From the NCBI GenBank assembly GCA_946481225.1, contig CAMLNJ010000059.1:1-10264 (forward strand): a DNA stretch of 10,264 nucleotides. The letters are read 5' to 3'. The notes under the pieces are model-generated. The model did not search any database. It saw only the letters and a program-made list of their open reading frames with translations, and was not told the origin of the DNA. The position numbers were made by a program, and so were the translations under genes. Positions 1-6,700 of the stretch are shown here, piece by piece (position 1 is the first letter of the stretch; each line of letters begins with the position of its first letter). Source of the DNA: an uncultured Verrucomicrobiota bacterium (GTDB taxonomy: Bacteria; Verrucomicrobiota; Verrucomicrobiae; Opitutales; Opitutaceae).

Positions 1-2
1 AC

Positions 3-401
3 GACTACTACCTCGAGAAGTCGAAGGCCGGCAACGCCCGCGCCGCCCTCACCGCCGGCTTCACCGACGCCCGGCCCGAGGCGCACAAAGGCGCGAAAAA
101 AGCCGAGCCCGCCCCGGCTCCCGCGCCCGCGTCATCCGCCGGCGGCCCGAAACTCACGCCCAACCAGCTCCGCAAGATGCGCGAAGACGTCGGCGTGCTC
201 GAAAAGAAAGTCGCCGACCTCGAGACGAAGCAGAACGAGATCACCGCCGCGCTCGAAGACCCCGCGACCTACGCCGACAAGAGCCGTTTCCACCGGCTCA
301 ACCTCGAGCTGAGCACGATCACCGAGCAGATCAGCGACGCCACCGCCAAGTGGGAGGCCGCCGCCGAGGCGCTCGACGCCGCCGAGCGCCACGCGAGCTG
401 A
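3..401 (+). CDS. ABC-F family ATPase, C-terminal fragment
   Basis: Only the last 132 residues are in the window; the gene enters from the left edge. The fragment opens with DYYLEK, which matches the end of the second ATP-binding domain in ABC-F proteins (Uup/EttA type). An Ala/Pro/Lys-rich linker follows (about residues 30-50), then a charged, heptad-like stretch from about 52 to 130 that should form the antiparallel coiled coil of the ABC-F C-terminal domain. ABC-F proteins have no membrane domain; they bind the ribosome in the cytoplasm and use ATP to resolve stalled or non-productive states, and in Uup the C-terminal coil also contacts nucleic acid. A coiled coil after the second ATPase domain points to the Uup-like branch more than to EttA, but the ATPase domains cannot be seen, so no symbol is given. 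It ends in TGA and converges on the minus-strand operon. Confidence 0.8.
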   Translation, partial: DYYLEKSKAGNARAALTAGFTDARPEAHKGAKKAEPAPAPAPASSAGGPKLTPNQLRKMREDVGVLEKKVADLETKQNEITAALEDPATYADKSRFHRLNLELSTITEQISDATAKWEAAAEALDAAERHAS

Positions 402-428
402 GCACCGGAACGAAAGGTAAGTCCGTCA

Positions 429-477
429 TGTAGGCCAGGCCGCCGGCCTGGCAGCCCGACCGGCGGTCGGGCCTACA
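429..477. repeat. REP-like cloverleaf palindrome
   Basis: This is a 49-base element with three nested perfect stems. The outer arms are TGTAG (429-433) and CTACA (473-477). Inside sit two 8-bp hairpins: GCCAGGCC/GGCCTGGC (434-441 with 445-452) and GCCCGACC/GGTCGGGC (454-461 with 465-472), each with a 3-base loop and separated by one A. The full structure is a small three-way junction. It lies between convergent genes, the usual place for REP/BIME-type repeats, and could also stop or protect transcripts from both sides. No second copy was seen in this window, so membership of a dispersed family is inferred from its form. Confidence 0.6.
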
Positions 478-501
478 GCGGAGCGTGGGTTTCATACTCT
501 T

Positions 502-551
502 GAACGCGATGGGCTATCAGCCAACGCGTTCCACCTGAAGATGCGCGTTGG
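502..551. terminator. Alternative hairpins between convergent genes
   Basis: The palindrome AACGCGTT (523-530) is flanked by partners on both sides. GAACGCG (502-508) can pair with CGCGTTC (525-531), and CCAACGCG (521-528) can pair with CGCGTTGG (544-551); the two hairpins exclude each other. The site lies just beyond the stop of the minus-strand operon (575), so it could terminate or stabilise the 3' end of that transcript. No run of T follows on either strand, so it is not a classical intrinsic terminator. The role is inferred from position and symmetry only. Confidence 0.3.
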
Positions 552-574
552 ACGTGCCACGGCAAACCGCGCGC

Positions 575-2707
575 CTACTCGTCCCCCGCGCGCGTGCCCA
601 CGCCGAGGTGCAGTTCCTGGCAAGCGCGCAGATACGCGGCCGCCGACCACGCCTGGTAGGCCTTGCCCATCGGGCGCCCGGTCACGCCGTGAACCCACTC
701 GTTGAACTCCCACGCGCGCTCGCGCCCGAGCTCGTTCACGCGGGCCAGCTTCACCAGCTCGTGGCAGGCGACGTCGTGCAGCCCGAGACGATGGATGAAA
801 CGCACCCACAGCCCGCCGATAAAGGGCCAGATGCCGCCGTTGTGATAATGGTTGGGCAGGTTGAGCAGATTGACCGTGTAGTAGGCCCGCCAGTCCGGGT
901 CGCCCGCCTGCACGACCGGGTAGAGGTTGGCCACCGGCCACGGGTTGTTCACCCCCACGCCCCACATGAAACGGAAAGCGATCCGCGCGCGGTCCGCGTC
1001 GATCACGTTGGTCAAAAAGGCGAGCAGGTTGCCCAGCACGTCGCAGCGCCAGTTGAAGGCGAAGGGCGTGATCTCGGCCAGGAGGTATTGCGTGTCGCCC
1101 AGCGCCGCCTGGCTGTCGGCGAAGCTCGCCGACGCGCCGGGCTGGGGCGTGGTCGAGGGCCAGAAGGTGGTCTTGATCTTGCCCGCGATCTGCTGCGACC
1201 AGCGCAGGTAATCCGCCGCGCGGGCAAACTCCTCCTGATACTCGAGCAGGCGCCCGTAGCAGACGTTCGCCCGATACCAGAGGATCTCGTCGTAGAGCAC
1301 GTGGTAGCTGCGCCCGAAAAGATCGGTCCAGTCGCCCGCCTCCGGCACCTCGATCAGCGCGTCGTTGTTGCTGTCGTGGGCGCTGAGCCAATCCATCACG
1401 CGCTGGAGGCGCGGCGCGTATTCATGAAGCAACGTCACGTCGCGCGTCTGCGTGACGTAATGGTAGACGGCGACGACCAGCCAGAGCCCGCTGTCGATCG
1501 AGCAGATGCCGCCGACGCCGGAGTAGTCGGGCGTGCCGTCGTCGATGCGCACGTTGGCCGGCACCTGCCCGTTCGGGCTCACCGCGTCGAGCAGCGTGCG
1601 CAGGGTGCGGCGTTGCGCCTCGCGGATCTCCGGGTCGTTCATCTCGACGGTCTGCACGACGGTGAAACAGCCGTCGCGCGCCCAGACGCTGCGGTAGTTC
1701 GCGTCGGTGCCCGTCACGGTGTTGTCGGCGAGCGAACACGCGGAGAATCCCATCGGCGTGATGTTGCGCCGCAGCGCGTCGAGCGCCCGGTCGTAGCCGG
1801 TGGCTATCAGGGCGCGCTCCTCGGCGGTGAGCGCCTTCAGCGACTCCTGGCGAAAAAGCGTCGCCTGCCACTCGCCCGTCTCGCGCGCCGGCGGCAGGCC
1901 GCGCGGCGACGGCGCGCTCGGGATCACGCCGAAATGCGCCAGCCCCTCGAGAACGCCGTCCGCCATGATGGAGCGGGAGACGTAGACGGGCAGCTTCACC
2001 ACCGCCTCGAAGAGCTCCGGCTGCGCGTTCTCGACCACGATGCCGGAGACGCCGGGCAGGAGAAACATGCCGTTGTCGTTGGCGGTGTCGCCCGCGACGA
2101 GCACCGCCTCGAACCGCAGGCCCAGGCGCCGGCAAAGCCAGGCGAGCGCGTTGCCCTTGTCGGCCGCGGCGGGAAGCACGTCGAGGAAACGCAGGCTGGA
2201 ATAGATCACCACCACGCGCAGCCCGGCGTCGCGCAGCCGTTGCCGCAGCACCTCGATCTGCGCGGCGTCCGCGCGCGGCAGAAACCAGCTGGATTTATAC
2301 GGATGAAGAAACTCGGGCGGCTGCCTCTGGATGCCCGGAGTCTCGCCGACGATACGCTCGACGAGCGGAAGATCCCATCCCTCGCCAAACTGCACCGAAA
2401 ACTCTTCCGGCGAGCTCTCCTCGCGCACGTCGAAAAACTCGGTGCCCACGCCGCCGATGAGGTAGTCGGCGGCGGGCAGTTTTCGCGACGCGATCAGCGC
2501 GCGCATGTCGGCCACGCTCCGGCCCGAGTTATACGCCAGGCGCGGGCGACACGCCGGTGAAAGCGCTTCCCAGGTCTGCTTGAAACGGTGGGTCGACTCC
2601 GGGTTCCCGAGGAGCGTTCCGTCGAGGTCCGAGGCGAAGAGAGTGATGCGGCGGGGAGCGGGCGGGTTCATCGGTGCGGACCAGGTTTGCGCGGCGCGAA
2701 CACCCAT
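575..2707 (-). CDS. HAD sucrose-phosphatase-like / GH100-like glycosidase fusion
   Basis: A 710-residue two-domain cytoplasmic protein. Residues about 20-250 are a HAD-IIB phosphatase of the sucrose-/mannosylfructose-phosphate phosphatase type: DLDGT with D27 and D29, NSGR at 60-63, a DKGNA motif with K184, and GDTAND at 206-211. Residues about 295-700 resemble GH100 neutral/alkaline invertases, an (alpha/alpha)6 fold: VWARDG near 341-346, IDSGLW with probable catalytic acid D405, YHNGGIWP near 621-628, and an E-rich segment (E667, E670) before AYQAWSAAAYL. The expected roles are removal of phosphate from a disaccharide phosphate and hydrolysis of a disaccharide. The start chosen is ATG 2707, which overlaps the symporter stop as TAATG and has a weak GGAA upstream; ATG 2671 (698 residues, MNPPAPRR) is also possible. 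It is the last gene of the operon, stop TAG. Related genes are often labelled amylo-alpha-1,6-glucosidase. The domain calls are firm; the substrate is inferred from the glycosyltransferase in the operon. Confidence 0.85.
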   Translation of the reverse strand: MGVRAAQTWSAPMNPPAPRRITLFASDLDGTLLGNPESTHRFKQTWEALSPACRPRLAYNSGRSVADMRALIASRKLPAADYLIGGVGTEFFDVREESSPEEFSVQFGEGWDLPLVERIVGETPGIQRQPPEFLHPYKSSWFLPRADAAQIEVLRQRLRDAGLRVVVIYSSLRFLDVLPAAADKGNALAWLCRRLGLRFEAVLVAGDTANDNGMFLLPGVSGIVVENAQPELFEAVVKLPVYVSRSIMADGVLEGLAHFGVIPSAPSPRGLPPARETGEWQATLFRQESLKALTAEERALIATGYDRALDALRRNITPMGFSACSLADNTVTGTDANYRSVWARDGCFTVVQTVEMNDPEIREAQRRTLRTLLDAVSPNGQVPANVRIDDGTPDYSGVGGICSIDSGLWLVVAVYHYVTQTRDVTLLHEYAPRLQRVMDWLSAHDSNNDALIEVPEAGDWTDLFGRSYHVLYDEILWYRANVCYGRLLEYQEEFARAADYLRWSQQIAGKIKTTFWPSTTPQPGASASFADSQAALGDTQYLLAEITPFAFNWRCDVLGNLLAFLTNVIDADRARIAFRFMWGVGVNNPWPVANLYPVVQAGDPDWRAYYTVNLLNLPNHYHNGGIWPFIGGLWVRFIHRLGLHDVACHELVKLARVNELGRERAWEFNEWVHGVTGRPMGKAYQAWSAAAYLRACQELHLGVGTRAGDE

Positions 2708-4419
2708 TATCGGGATTCCGTTTCGCGCGAACCGCGGAGCAAAATAGTGAACAAACCGCCCCAGAGCAGGATCGCAGGCAATACCGAGGACCACAGGCCG
2801 AGCATCGCGCCCATCGGGATGAGAAAAGTCAGGATCTGCCAAAGCAGGGCGACCGGCAGCCGCAGGAGGTCGCCGCGATGCTCAGCGCGATCAACCGCCT
2901 TCCACCCGCGGGGCCACCATCCGAAGGGCCCCACCTGGTCGTAGAAAGCCCGCAGCGTCGCCGTCGGCACCGCGCTCGTGAACAAGGTCCCGAGCACCGA
3001 GGCCAACGCGGAAACCGCCGCGATGAAACCGAAGCGCGCGGCCTCGTTCCACCCGGACGGCTCGCGCAGATAGACAAACAACGAGGCGCCAAACCCGGCC
3101 ACGATGCCGAGCGCGAAGCCCGCGCCGTTGAAACGCGCCCAATACCAGCGCAGCGCGAAGGGCACGAGGAAGGCGGGGAAAAGCAGCATCACGATGTTCA
3201 CCCACACGCCGATCACCGAGGCGCCGGCCAGCAACGCGATCGCCAGCCCCAGCGCCACGATCAGCACCGACGCGACATAGCCCGCCCAGACGCGCTCCCG
3301 CGGACCGGGTTGCCCGCGCCAGGCCTCGTAGATGTCGCGCACGAGGTAGGACGCGCCGGCGTTGATCGTGCTGTCGAAGGTCGACATCGCCGCCGCGAGC
3401 ATCGCCGCGACGATCAGCCCGCGCACTCCGGTGGGAAAATAGTCCGAAAGCAGCACGCGCGACAGCAGCGTGTCCGCCGCGTCCGGCGCCGTGGCGTCGA
3501 CCCCGAGCTTCACCGCCAGCACCGCGAAACCGAGCACGAGCGGCCAGCGGAAAGCGAAAAGCACCGTCCAGAGCATCGCGATCTTGCGGCATTCCGCGTC
3601 CGTCCGCGCCGCGTAGTAGCGCTGCGCCATGTAGGCGGAGCCGGCGCTGCCGCCCAGCCCTTCCAGCACGCCCTTTCCCGCCCACACGAGAAGGAACCAG
3701 CCAAAGGCCTCGTAGGGCGCCAGCGCGGGATCGCCGCCCGCGCGCGGCCAGAGGCTGTTCAACGCCGAGCCCGGCCACGCCGCGAGCAGCTCGGGCGTGA
3801 TCAGGCCCGACGCCACCACGCCGACGTAGATCGCCGCCGCGCCAATGATGCCGGCCTGGAACACGTCCGTCCAAACCACGCCGTAAAGCCCGCCCACGAG
3901 GGTGTAGCCGAGCGCCACGACCGCCATGCCGATCGTGCATTGCAGCGGCGTGAAGGGCACGAGCTCGGCGAGAAAACGCCCGCTCGCGGTGAAGAAAAAC
4001 ACCGTCATCGCCACGGTGATCACCAGATAGGTGAGCGCCGCCATCAGTCGCGCCGCCCGGCCCTGCGCGCCTTCGCCGAAGCGCAGCAACATCCACTCCG
4101 CCGTGGTCATCACCGCGCTTCGCCGGTGCCACTTGCCCATGAAGGCGAGAAAGACGGCGATCGGCAGCACCACGCCCCCGCGCATCTCGATGAAGAAACC
4201 CTGCAGGCCGTAGAGATGGAGCAGCGCGACGAGCGTCATCGTGCCCGCGACGTCGAGGTTGCTCGACATGCCGGAGGCGCCGAGCGCCCACCAGGGCATC
4301 GCGCGTCCGCCGAGGAAATAGTGCTCGCCGCTCTGCCCGGCGCGGCGCGCGAGCGCGACGCCGATCACGGCCAGAATGACGAGATAGACCAGGACGATGA
4401 GATAATCGAGGGCGGCCAT
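2707..4419 (-). CDS. Sodium:solute symporter (SSS family)
   Basis: A 570-residue inner-membrane transporter with about a dozen or more hydrophobic segments, typical in length for the SSS/SLC5 family, which uses the sodium gradient to import sugars, amino acids or compatible solutes. Family marks are FLGGRAMPWWALGASGMSSN near residues 35-54 (TM1-TM2 region) and the SSS signature beginning AAAMSTFDSTINA near 342 and ending in DIY, with Ser/Thr residues 346, 347, 350 and 351 in the area of the second sodium site. The ATG at 4419 is preferred: it lies 5 bases after the MscS stop, suggesting translational coupling. A TTG at 4428 would add three residues, and no strong Shine-Dalgarno sequence is visible for either. 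The stop TAA overlaps the ATG of the next gene. The transported solute cannot be read from the sequence; in this operon, uptake of an osmolyte or its sugar precursor is the natural guess. Confidence 0.88.
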   Translation of the reverse strand: MAALDYLIVLVYLVILAVIGVALARRAGQSGEHYFLGGRAMPWWALGASGMSSNLDVAGTMTLVALLHLYGLQGFFIEMRGGVVLPIAVFLAFMGKWHRRSAVMTTAEWMLLRFGEGAQGRAARLMAALTYLVITVAMTVFFFTASGRFLAELVPFTPLQCTIGMAVVALGYTLVGGLYGVVWTDVFQAGIIGAAAIYVGVVASGLITPELLAAWPGSALNSLWPRAGGDPALAPYEAFGWFLLVWAGKGVLEGLGGSAGSAYMAQRYYAARTDAECRKIAMLWTVLFAFRWPLVLGFAVLAVKLGVDATAPDAADTLLSRVLLSDYFPTGVRGLIVAAMLAAAMSTFDSTINAGASYLVRDIYEAWRGQPGPRERVWAGYVASVLIVALGLAIALLAGASVIGVWVNIVMLLFPAFLVPFALRWYWARFNGAGFALGIVAGFGASLFVYLREPSGWNEAARFGFIAAVSALASVLGTLFTSAVPTATLRAFYDQVGPFGWWPRGWKAVDRAEHRGDLLRLPVALLWQILTFLIPMGAMLGLWSSVLPAILLWGGLFTILLRGSRETESR

Positions 4420-4424
4420 GGAGA

Positions 4425-5018
4425 TCAAGAGGCGGAGCGCGAGCGGGGGTCGGGATCGCCCGCGGCCTGCATCGGCCGATCCTGCCGAAGCTGGTAGTCG
4501 AGCCCCACCGTGACGGTGCCGGCGCGCCGTTTGAAGATCCGCTGGAAAAACATGTTGTTCGGCACGAGCAGGGTCTCGGCCGGCCCGACCTCGAGCGTCG
4601 TGAAAAGCAGACTCAGGTCCACCACCTTGCCCCTCTCGCCGTCGCCGCCCATCAGCTCGACCTCGTCGCCGACGGCGAAGGGCTTGAACAAAACGAGGAC
4701 GAACGCGCAGAGAAAATTGCTCAGGACGCTCCAGACCGCGACGAAGCCGATCGCCACCAGGCCCAGGATCGTGCCGAGCACGGCGAACAGGGTGTCGACC
4801 TCGAATCCCCAGCGGCCGAGCACGAGCATGATCGCCACCGCGAGAATGCCGTAGCGCAGCGTCAGTCGCACCGGCGCGAAGGCGAGCCGCGGCAGGTTGG
4901 CCCTCTGGGCGAAGGCCTGGATGCGCCCCCGCAGGCCGTTGAAAAGCAGGAGGGCGACGAGCAGAATGACCCCGCTCTGAATCAGGCGGAGAAGGGTTTC
5001 TTGATCGAGGAGATCCAT
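4425..5018 (-). CDS. Short MscS-type mechanosensitive channel
   Basis: A 197-residue inner-membrane protein with three predicted membrane helices (about 12-28, 52-70 and 77-98), then the MscS beta domain. The pore-helix and beta-domain pattern is clear: GTILGLVAIGF near 82-92, the LSN of TM3 near 99-101, KPFAVGDEVEL at 112-122, then a G-K-V-V segment and LVPNNMFF at 151-158. MscS channels open under membrane tension and release small solutes during hypo-osmotic shock. E. coli MscS has 286 residues; here the large C-terminal alpha/beta domain that forms the cytoplasmic vestibule is nearly absent, replaced by about 30 polar residues. The reading frame is clean, so this looks like a natural short form rather than a frameshift, though that is unproven. 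It lies between the disaccharide synthase and the symporter. The leader contains CCTCCCC rather than a Shine-Dalgarno sequence. Confidence 0.85.
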   Translation of the reverse strand: MDLLDQETLLRLIQSGVILLVALLLFNGLRGRIQAFAQRANLPRLAFAPVRLTLRYGILAVAIMLVLGRWGFEVDTLFAVLGTILGLVAIGFVAVWSVLSNFLCAFVLVLFKPFAVGDEVELMGGDGERGKVVDLSLLFTTLEVGPAETLLVPNNMFFQRIFKRRAGTVTVGLDYQLRQDRPMQAAGDPDPRSRSAS

Positions 5019-5050
5019 GGTTTCAGGGGAGGGCGCTCGAGCGACGGCCA

Positions 5051-5095
5051 GTTGTATTTATTTTCTACCTACGGCCGTGCCGGGCACGTCGGCCG
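5051..5095. other. AT-rich pocket beside a hairpin in the operon gap
   Basis: The 96-base gap between the glycosyltransferase and mscS genes holds an AT-rich stretch (5051-5070), striking in this GC-rich DNA. Next to it is an inverted repeat with arms CGGCCG (5072-5077 and 5090-5095) and an alternative inner stem CGTGC/GCACG (5076-5080 with 5084-5088). On the minus strand the hairpin is followed by an A-rich rather than T-rich run, so it is not an intrinsic terminator. An internal promoter (TAAATA on the minus strand) or an RNA processing site is possible, but no convincing -35 box is present. Confidence 0.3.
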
Positions 5096-5114
5096 CCGGG
5101 CGCCGGGCGCCGGA

Positions 5115-6461
5115 TCAATCGCCGTCGGTCCAGGGCTCGTCCCACTCCTTGTCGTCGAGCGTTACGGCGGCGACCGGCGTGCCCTCGACCGCGGCGATCA
5201 GCTGCTGCGCGATGCCGGTCCAGGTGAAGAGGCTGCGGGCCTTGTGCGCGCCCATGCGCGCGAGGCGTTCGCTCAGGCGCGGATGACGGAAGATCTTCGC
5301 CATCGCGATGCCGAGGTCCTCCCGGTCGAAGGGATCCGCGTAGAGCGCGTGCCGGCCGAACGAGATGGCCCGATAAAGGCCTCCGTGGATCGTCACCACG
5401 GTCGGCGTCCCCGAGGCCATCGCCTCGATCGCCGTCATGCCGAAAGGCTCGTAGCGGCTGCAAAGCACGAAGAGATCGGCGGCGCGGTAGTAGTCCGGCA
5501 GCTCCGCCTCCGGGATGAAGCTTCCGAAGCGGATGCGTTCGGCGTAGGGCGACTCGGCGGCGCGCGCCTGGAGTTTCTCCAATATCGCCGCCTCGCGGGG
5601 AGTCATCTGCTCCCCGCCGACCGCGAGATGGAGCACGGCCTCGGGCTCGCGTTTCGCGAGGACGCCGAAGGCGTCGATCAACAGATCGTAGCCCTTGTTG
5701 CGCGCGAGACGCCCCAGCGCGAGCACGACCTTGCCCTGGAACCCGAGCCGACGGCGGATCGCGTCGCGGCTGGCGGCGCCCACCGGATAAAAACGCGTGT
5801 CGTCGTAGCCGGGCGGGATCATCCGCACCTTCTCGGCGGGTATGCCGTAGTCCTGCATGATGAGATCGAGCTGCGGCGGCGTGGTCGCGACGACGAGCGA
5901 GCAGGCCTGGTAGAGGCGGCGCTCTTCGTTGATCCGCCGCGCGAAGTTATACTGTTTCTCGAACTTCTCCGCGTCCTCCGGGTAGTCGCGCTCCATCTGG
6001 CGCTGTTTCCAGAGGCCGAGCGAATGAGGCGTGTGAAGGTGCGGCGCGCGCAGCGCCTCCGCCACCGTCTGCGCGGCCATGCCCGCGTCCCAATAGTGGC
6101 TGTTGATCAGCTCGTAGACGAGACCGTGGCGCTTGATGAAACGCAGCGCCTGCACGCACCACTCGGCGAGCGAGTCGCAGAGATACTCCTTCGGGATGAA
6201 GGCCGCGCCTCCGCAGGGCACGCGAATGATCCTCACGCGCTCGGACACCGCCTCGAGCTCCGGCTGCGCCTCGAAGCGTCGCGTCCAGATGTCGACCTCG
6301 TAGCCCAGCTGGGCGATCTTCTTCGCGAGCTCGATCACGTAGACGACCTGCCCGCCGGTGTCGGCCGCGCCGAGCGGCGGCATCGCGGCGACATAGCCAT
6401 GGGTGGAAATCATCGCGATGCGGCGGAGCGGACTGTCGGCGTGGAGCAAGGGTTCGGGCAT
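5115..6461 (-). CDS. mfpsA: GT4 glycosyltransferase, mannosylfructose-phosphate synthase-like
   Basis: A 448-residue cytoplasmic retaining glycosyltransferase (GT-B fold, GT4). The N-terminal acceptor half has HGYVAAMPPLG and ADTGGQVVYVIELA (about 21-46), then NSHYWDAG (120-127) and HTPHSLG (143-149). The C-terminal donor half has GRLARNKG with R251 and K256, and the EX7E motif EPFGMTAIE (E338, E346). The protein ends in EPWTDGD. As I recall it, the Agrobacterium mannosylfructose-phosphate synthase has about the same length, this N-terminal block and a very similar end. That enzyme joins GDP-mannose to fructose 6-phosphate; a sucrose-phosphate synthase using UDP- or ADP-glucose is the close alternative. 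The start is ATG 6461, because the frame remains open to 7046 only by running antisense-like through the neighbouring gene. In-frame ATG 6569 and GTG 6482 cannot be fully excluded. First gene of the operon. Confidence 0.85.
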   Translation of the reverse strand: MPEPLLHADSPLRRIAMISTHGYVAAMPPLGAADTGGQVVYVIELAKKIAQLGYEVDIWTRRFEAQPELEAVSERVRIIRVPCGGAAFIPKEYLCDSLAEWCVQALRFIKRHGLVYELINSHYWDAGMAAQTVAEALRAPHLHTPHSLGLWKQRQMERDYPEDAEKFEKQYNFARRINEERRLYQACSLVVATTPPQLDLIMQDYGIPAEKVRMIPPGYDDTRFYPVGAASRDAIRRRLGFQGKVVLALGRLARNKGYDLLIDAFGVLAKREPEAVLHLAVGGEQMTPREAAILEKLQARAAESPYAERIRFGSFIPEAELPDYYRAADLFVLCSRYEPFGMTAIEAMASGTPTVVTIHGGLYRAISFGRHALYADPFDREDLGIAMAKIFRHPRLSERLARMGAHKARSLFTWTGIAQQLIAAVEGTPVAAVTLDDKEWDEPWTDGD

Positions 6462-6601
6462 AGGCAAAATAACGATCTCCACTTGCCCTCGAAAGCGCGG
6501 ATTCCGCAACGCGTGCGCCCTTACAATTTCGTCAGGAATCGCCTGCCGTGATCGCAGTTGCTCCGACATCTGCGCCCTCGCTGCGCGCGAGATGGCGGCG
6601 A

Positions 6602-6650
6602 ATTCGGAGCCGCGCGGCTTGCCGGGAGATGGCGCGCTCCGTCTCCGAAT
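6602..6650 (-). terminator. Possible hairpin downstream of the HEAT/FGE gene
   Basis: A perfect 8-bp inverted repeat, ATTCGGAG (6602-6609) and CTCCGAAT (6643-6650), with an alternative bulged stem inside (GGAGCCGCGC against GCGCGCTCC). It lies 50-100 bases past the stop of the HEAT/FGE gene and upstream of the glycosyltransferase start, where a terminator separating the two units would be expected. No T-run follows on the minus strand, so factor-independent termination is doubtful. The rest of the 6462-6700 gap shows no gene and no promoter I would stand behind. Confidence 0.3.
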
Positions 6651-6700
6651 GGCGCCGCTAATCGCGTCCGCCCTCGGCCTCCACCCCAGAAAACACGCCC

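Noticed and set aside
548..2560. Long plus-strand reading frame of 670 codons opposite the phosphatase/glycosidase gene
   Set aside because: It is rich in Arg, His and Val with no family motifs, and lies antisense to a gene with clear HAD and GH100 motifs. Long antisense frames are common in such GC-rich DNA; the same applies to the plus-strand frames at 2674-4497, 5001-6551 and 6830-8857.
2708..2842. Extension of the phosphatase/glycosidase gene to an ATG at 2842
   Set aside because: It would overlap the symporter gene by 136 bases and adds no recognisable domain; starts at 2707 or 2671 suffice.
5072..5095. Intrinsic terminator after the glycosyltransferase gene
   Set aside because: The minus-strand sequence after the hairpin is A-rich rather than T-rich; the T-run lies on the plus strand, before the hairpin.
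5115..6461. Firm assignment as sucrose-phosphate synthase
   Set aside because: The N-terminal block and the C-terminal end recall mannosylfructose-phosphate synthase more closely, and donor choice cannot be read from motifs alone. It is kept as the main alternative.
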